Assembly (NCBI GenBank): GCA_013329565.1
Contig: DUJZ01000032.1
Location: forward strand, 1,142-8,036
Origin: Methanomassiliicoccales archaeon
Lineage (GTDB): Archaea; Thermoplasmatota; Thermoplasmata; Methanomassiliicoccales; UBA472
Direction: 5' to 3'
Length of the DNA stretch: 6,895 bases
Below are positions 4,957 through 6,895 of this stretch, piece after piece. Position numbers and translations under genes: made by a program. Every line of letters begins with the position of its first letter. The first letter of the stretch is position 1. The notes under the pieces are model-generated. The model did no database searches and was not told the DNA's origin. It saw nothing but the letters and a program-made list of their open reading frames with translations.

Positions 4957-5856
4957 ATGTACGAGGTCCGGTTCCACGGTCGCGGAGGGCAGGGGGCGGT
5001 CATGGCCGCGCAGGCTATGGCCGAAGCGGCGGTCATCGAAGGCAGGCACGCCCAGGCGTTCCCGTATTTTGGGGCGGAGCGCCGAGGCGCTCCCGTGATG
5101 GCCTTCGCCCGCATGGACGACCGGAAGATCAGCATCAAGTCCCAGGTTTACGAGCCGGACCTGCTGGTGGTGCTTGACGAGTCGCTTCTGGACATCGAGC
5201 CGGTGGCCCGCGGGCTTAAATCGAGCGGTAAGGCGGTGATCAATACCAGGAAGCTCCCGACGGAGATCGACCTGGGGGTGGAGGTGGAATGCGCCACGGT
5301 GCCCGCCACGGCAATAGCCATGGAATTCATCAAGGCCCCGATAGTGAACACCGCGATACTTGGCGCGGTGGTCAGGGTCTGCGACCTGGTCAGCATGGAG
5401 TCCATGCAGCAGGCCATCGGGAACCGCTTCGGGGAGAAGTTCGGAGAGGCGGCGGCCCGGAACAACGCGGCCGCCGCGGCCGCGGCGTACTCTCAAGCGG
5501 CGATCGGAAGGTGCCAGGGAAAGAGGCCTCTGGTGCAGAAGAAGGAATGGCTTCCGGACTGGAGGGACATCCCCATCGGCACCACTCTCGACGAGAGGAT
5601 CGTGGACGGGGTGGCGGTCGGCCCCGGGGGCGCCCGCCAGAACCTCACTGGCAGCTGGAGGGTGCAGACGCCCCGCTACGACAAGGAAAAATGCATCAGA
5701 TGCCTGCGCTGCTGGTTCTCCTGCCCGGAGGGGTGCATCAAGAGGGAGGAGGACGATTACGTGCACTGGGACCTCAACTACTGCAAGGGTTGCGGCATCT
5801 GCGCCCAGGTGTGTCCGGTAAAGGCCATCGACATGATCAAGGGGGGATCCGGATGA
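4957..5856 (+). CDS. Pyruvate (2-oxoacid):ferredoxin oxidoreductase, fused gamma-delta subunit
   Basis: This part of the thiamine-diphosphate enzyme that interconverts pyruvate and acetyl-CoA supplies the CoA-site/gamma domain and the electron-exit ferredoxin domain in one chain of 299 aa. Residues 1 to about 180 are gamma (POR_N-terminal motif EVRFHGRGGQGAV at 3-15, SYPYFG-like FPYFGAERRGAP at 35-46, LDESLLD). Residues about 200-299 are delta, with two [4Fe-4S] motifs, CIRCLRCWFSCP (246-257) and CKGCGICAQVCP (276-287), all eight Cys present. In many archaea these are two separate genes. Start: an upstream ATG at 4942 adds five residues (MNRYS), but MYEVRFHGRGG matches the family N-terminus and the TATA box at 4920-4927 favours 4957. 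No SD is visible, fitting a near-leaderless mRNA. The last gamma helix has a seven-Ala run (about 171-177). It overlaps the alpha gene by ATGA. Confidence 0.9.
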   Translation: MYEVRFHGRGGQGAVMAAQAMAEAAVIEGRHAQAFPYFGAERRGAPVMAFARMDDRKISIKSQVYEPDLLVVLDESLLDIEPVARGLKSSGKAVINTRKLPTEIDLGVEVECATVPATAIAMEFIKAPIVNTAILGAVVRVCDLVSMESMQQAIGNRFGEKFGEAAARNNAAAAAAAYSQAAIGRCQGKRPLVQKKEWLPDWRDIPIGTTLDERIVDGVAVGPGGARQNLTGSWRVQTPRYDKEKCIRCLRCWFSCPEGCIKREEDDYVHWDLNYCKGCGICAQVCPVKAIDMIKGGSG

Positions 5857-6895
5857 AGGTGAAGGTCATAAGCGCCGATCACGCCGTGGCCTACGCGGCG
5901 AAGCTGGCCAGGACGGAAGTGGTCCCGGCATTCCCCATCACCCCGCAGACGCTCATCGTGGAACAGCTGGCGGAGTTCATAAACGATGGGGAACTGGACG
6001 CCGATTTCATCCCTGCCGACAGCGAGCATTCGGTCATGAGCATGGCCATTGGCGCTAGTGCAGGCGGCGTTCGCGTGTTCACGGCCACGTCCTCGCAAGG
6101 ACTGGCGTTGATGCACGAGATGCTGTACGCCGTGCCGCAGAACCGTTTGCCGATCGTGATGGCCAACGTCAACCGTTCGCTGGGCGCCGCGTCCGGGATC
6201 TGGGTGGAGTACAACGACTCGATGGCCGAGCGGGACTCGGGATGGATGCAGGTCTACGTCGAGGATAACCAGGAGGCGCTGGACGCCACGCTCATGGCCT
6301 TCCGTCTGGCGGAGGACCGCCGGGTGCTGCTTCCGGTCATGGTCTGCCTGGACGGCTTCATCCTGTCGCACACCGTGGAGCGGGTGGACGTGCCGGAGCA
6401 GGAGGAGGTGGACCGCTTCCTTCCCCGGTTCGTCCCGTTCAACATGCTGGACCCGTCCGATCCCAGGATCATCAATCCGATAGTGCCGCCGGAGTACGCC
6501 ATGGAGATGCGCTACCAGCTGGACCGGGCGGTCGAGCACTCCCGGGAGGTCATCACCGAGGTGGACGAACTGTTCGCCAGGGAGTTCGGCCGTTCGTACG
6601 GGGGGCTGATCGACACCTACCGCATGGAGGACGCCGAATACGCCATGCTCACCCTCGGTACAGCCACCGGCCTGGCCCGCCAGGTGGTGGACGAACTCAG
6701 GGAGAAGGGAAAGAAGGCCGGCCTGATCAAGCTGCGCTTCATGCGCCCGTTCCCCTTCAAGGAGCTGTGCGAAGCCTGCCGCGATCTGAAGGCGCTTGGG
6801 GTCTTCGACCGTTCCGCGTCGTTCAACGGCGGCGGTCCGGTGTATACCGAGGTGGCGGCCGCTCTGTGCAACGTCCCGACCGTGGTCACCGGCCA
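5853..6895 (+). CDS. porA: Pyruvate (2-oxoacid):ferredoxin oxidoreductase alpha subunit, 3' end outside window
   Basis: This is the alpha subunit, carrying the pyrimidine-type (PYR) domain of the thiamine-diphosphate site and the C-terminal transketolase-like domain II. The 347 visible residues are open to the window edge; archaeal PorA is about 390-400 aa, so roughly 50 are missing. Motifs: VVPAFPITPQT (23-33), ADSEHSVMSMAIGAS (55-69) with the conserved Glu58, FTATSSQGLALMHEML (76-91), NRLPIVM (97-103), ERDSGWMQVYVEDNQEALD (126-144), VLLPVMVCLDGFILSHTVE (158-176), and RFMRPFPF (295-302) in domain II. The pattern is closest to PorA as I remember it, although VorA is related and cannot be excluded. 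It overlaps the gamma-delta stop by ATGA, with a GGGGGGATC tract just upstream as SD. A beta subunit would be expected next. Confidence 0.93.
   Translation, partial: MKVKVISADHAVAYAAKLARTEVVPAFPITPQTLIVEQLAEFINDGELDADFIPADSEHSVMSMAIGASAGGVRVFTATSSQGLALMHEMLYAVPQNRLPIVMANVNRSLGAASGIWVEYNDSMAERDSGWMQVYVEDNQEALDATLMAFRLAEDRRVLLPVMVCLDGFILSHTVERVDVPEQEEVDRFLPRFVPFNMLDPSDPRIINPIVPPEYAMEMRYQLDRAVEHSREVITEVDELFAREFGRSYGGLIDTYRMEDAEYAMLTLGTATGLARQVVDELREKGKKAGLIKLRFMRPFPFKELCEACRDLKALGVFDRSASFNGGGPVYTEVAAALCNVPTVVTG

Noticed and set aside
4029..5766. Long minus-strand open frames opposite ilvE and the oxidoreductase (291 and 286 codons)
   Set aside because: Both are antisense to genes with clear catalytic or cluster motifs, and their translations resemble no family and are His/Arg/Val-rich shadows.
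5778..6539. A 253-codon minus-strand frame opposite porA
   Set aside because: Antisense shadow of a well-supported gene; composition is His/Arg/Asp-heavy and no motif is visible.

Overview
This GC-rich window (roughly 58-60% GC by eye) looks archaeal, most likely euryarchaeal and possibly Thermoplasmata / Methanomassiliicoccales-like. The evidence is TATA-type promoter elements about 27 bp upstream of apparently leaderless starts, Shine-Dalgarno sites complementary to the archaeal 16S tail (GAGGTGAT), a multi-subunit archaeal-type 2-oxoacid:ferredoxin oxidoreductase, and a solute-binding protein held by an N-terminal membrane anchor. The lineage is my inference; only the archaeal call is reasonably firm.

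Layout. (1) Positions 1-665, minus strand: the 5' two-thirds or so of an IS1634-like DDE transposase, with its own TATA box and a 19-bp palindrome across the transcription start. (2) 666-796: AT-rich divergent intergenic region, probably containing the insertion-sequence end, with a hairpin and a tiny overlapping upstream ORF. (3) 797-3209, plus: a complete three-gene polar-amino-acid ABC importer (anchored binding protein, permease, ATPase), with an ATGA overlap between permease and ATPase. (4) 3210-3581: about 370 bp between recognised genes that is not featureless. It holds a TATA-like element, a possible 19-residue leader peptide with nine branched-chain residues, a hairpin just after its stop, a candidate 74-residue ORF with a good SD, and a potential three-way-junction RNA fold. 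(5) 3582-4877, plus: an ilvN-like acetolactate synthase regulatory subunit and the branched-chain aminotransferase ilvE, nine bases apart with the SD of ilvE built into the ilvN stop. (6) 4920-6895, plus: a new promoter, then a fused gamma-delta subunit of pyruvate (2-oxoacid):ferredoxin oxidoreductase and the alpha subunit, overlapping by ATGA; alpha runs off the window and a beta subunit would be expected next.

How the genes fit together. The oxidoreductase interconverts acetyl-CoA and pyruvate. Pyruvate is the substrate of acetolactate synthase, which IlvN regulates, and IlvE performs the last step to Val, Leu and Ile. Read that way the right half is a pyruvate-to-branched-chain-amino-acid module. 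Read the other way (importer, aminotransferase, 2-oxoacid oxidoreductase) it could serve amino-acid catabolism; the IlvN subunit favours biosynthesis. The most interesting unexplained part is the leader region upstream of ilvN-ilvE, which has the ingredients of branched-chain-amino-acid-responsive attenuation or another RNA-level control. That is a hypothesis from sequence pattern only.
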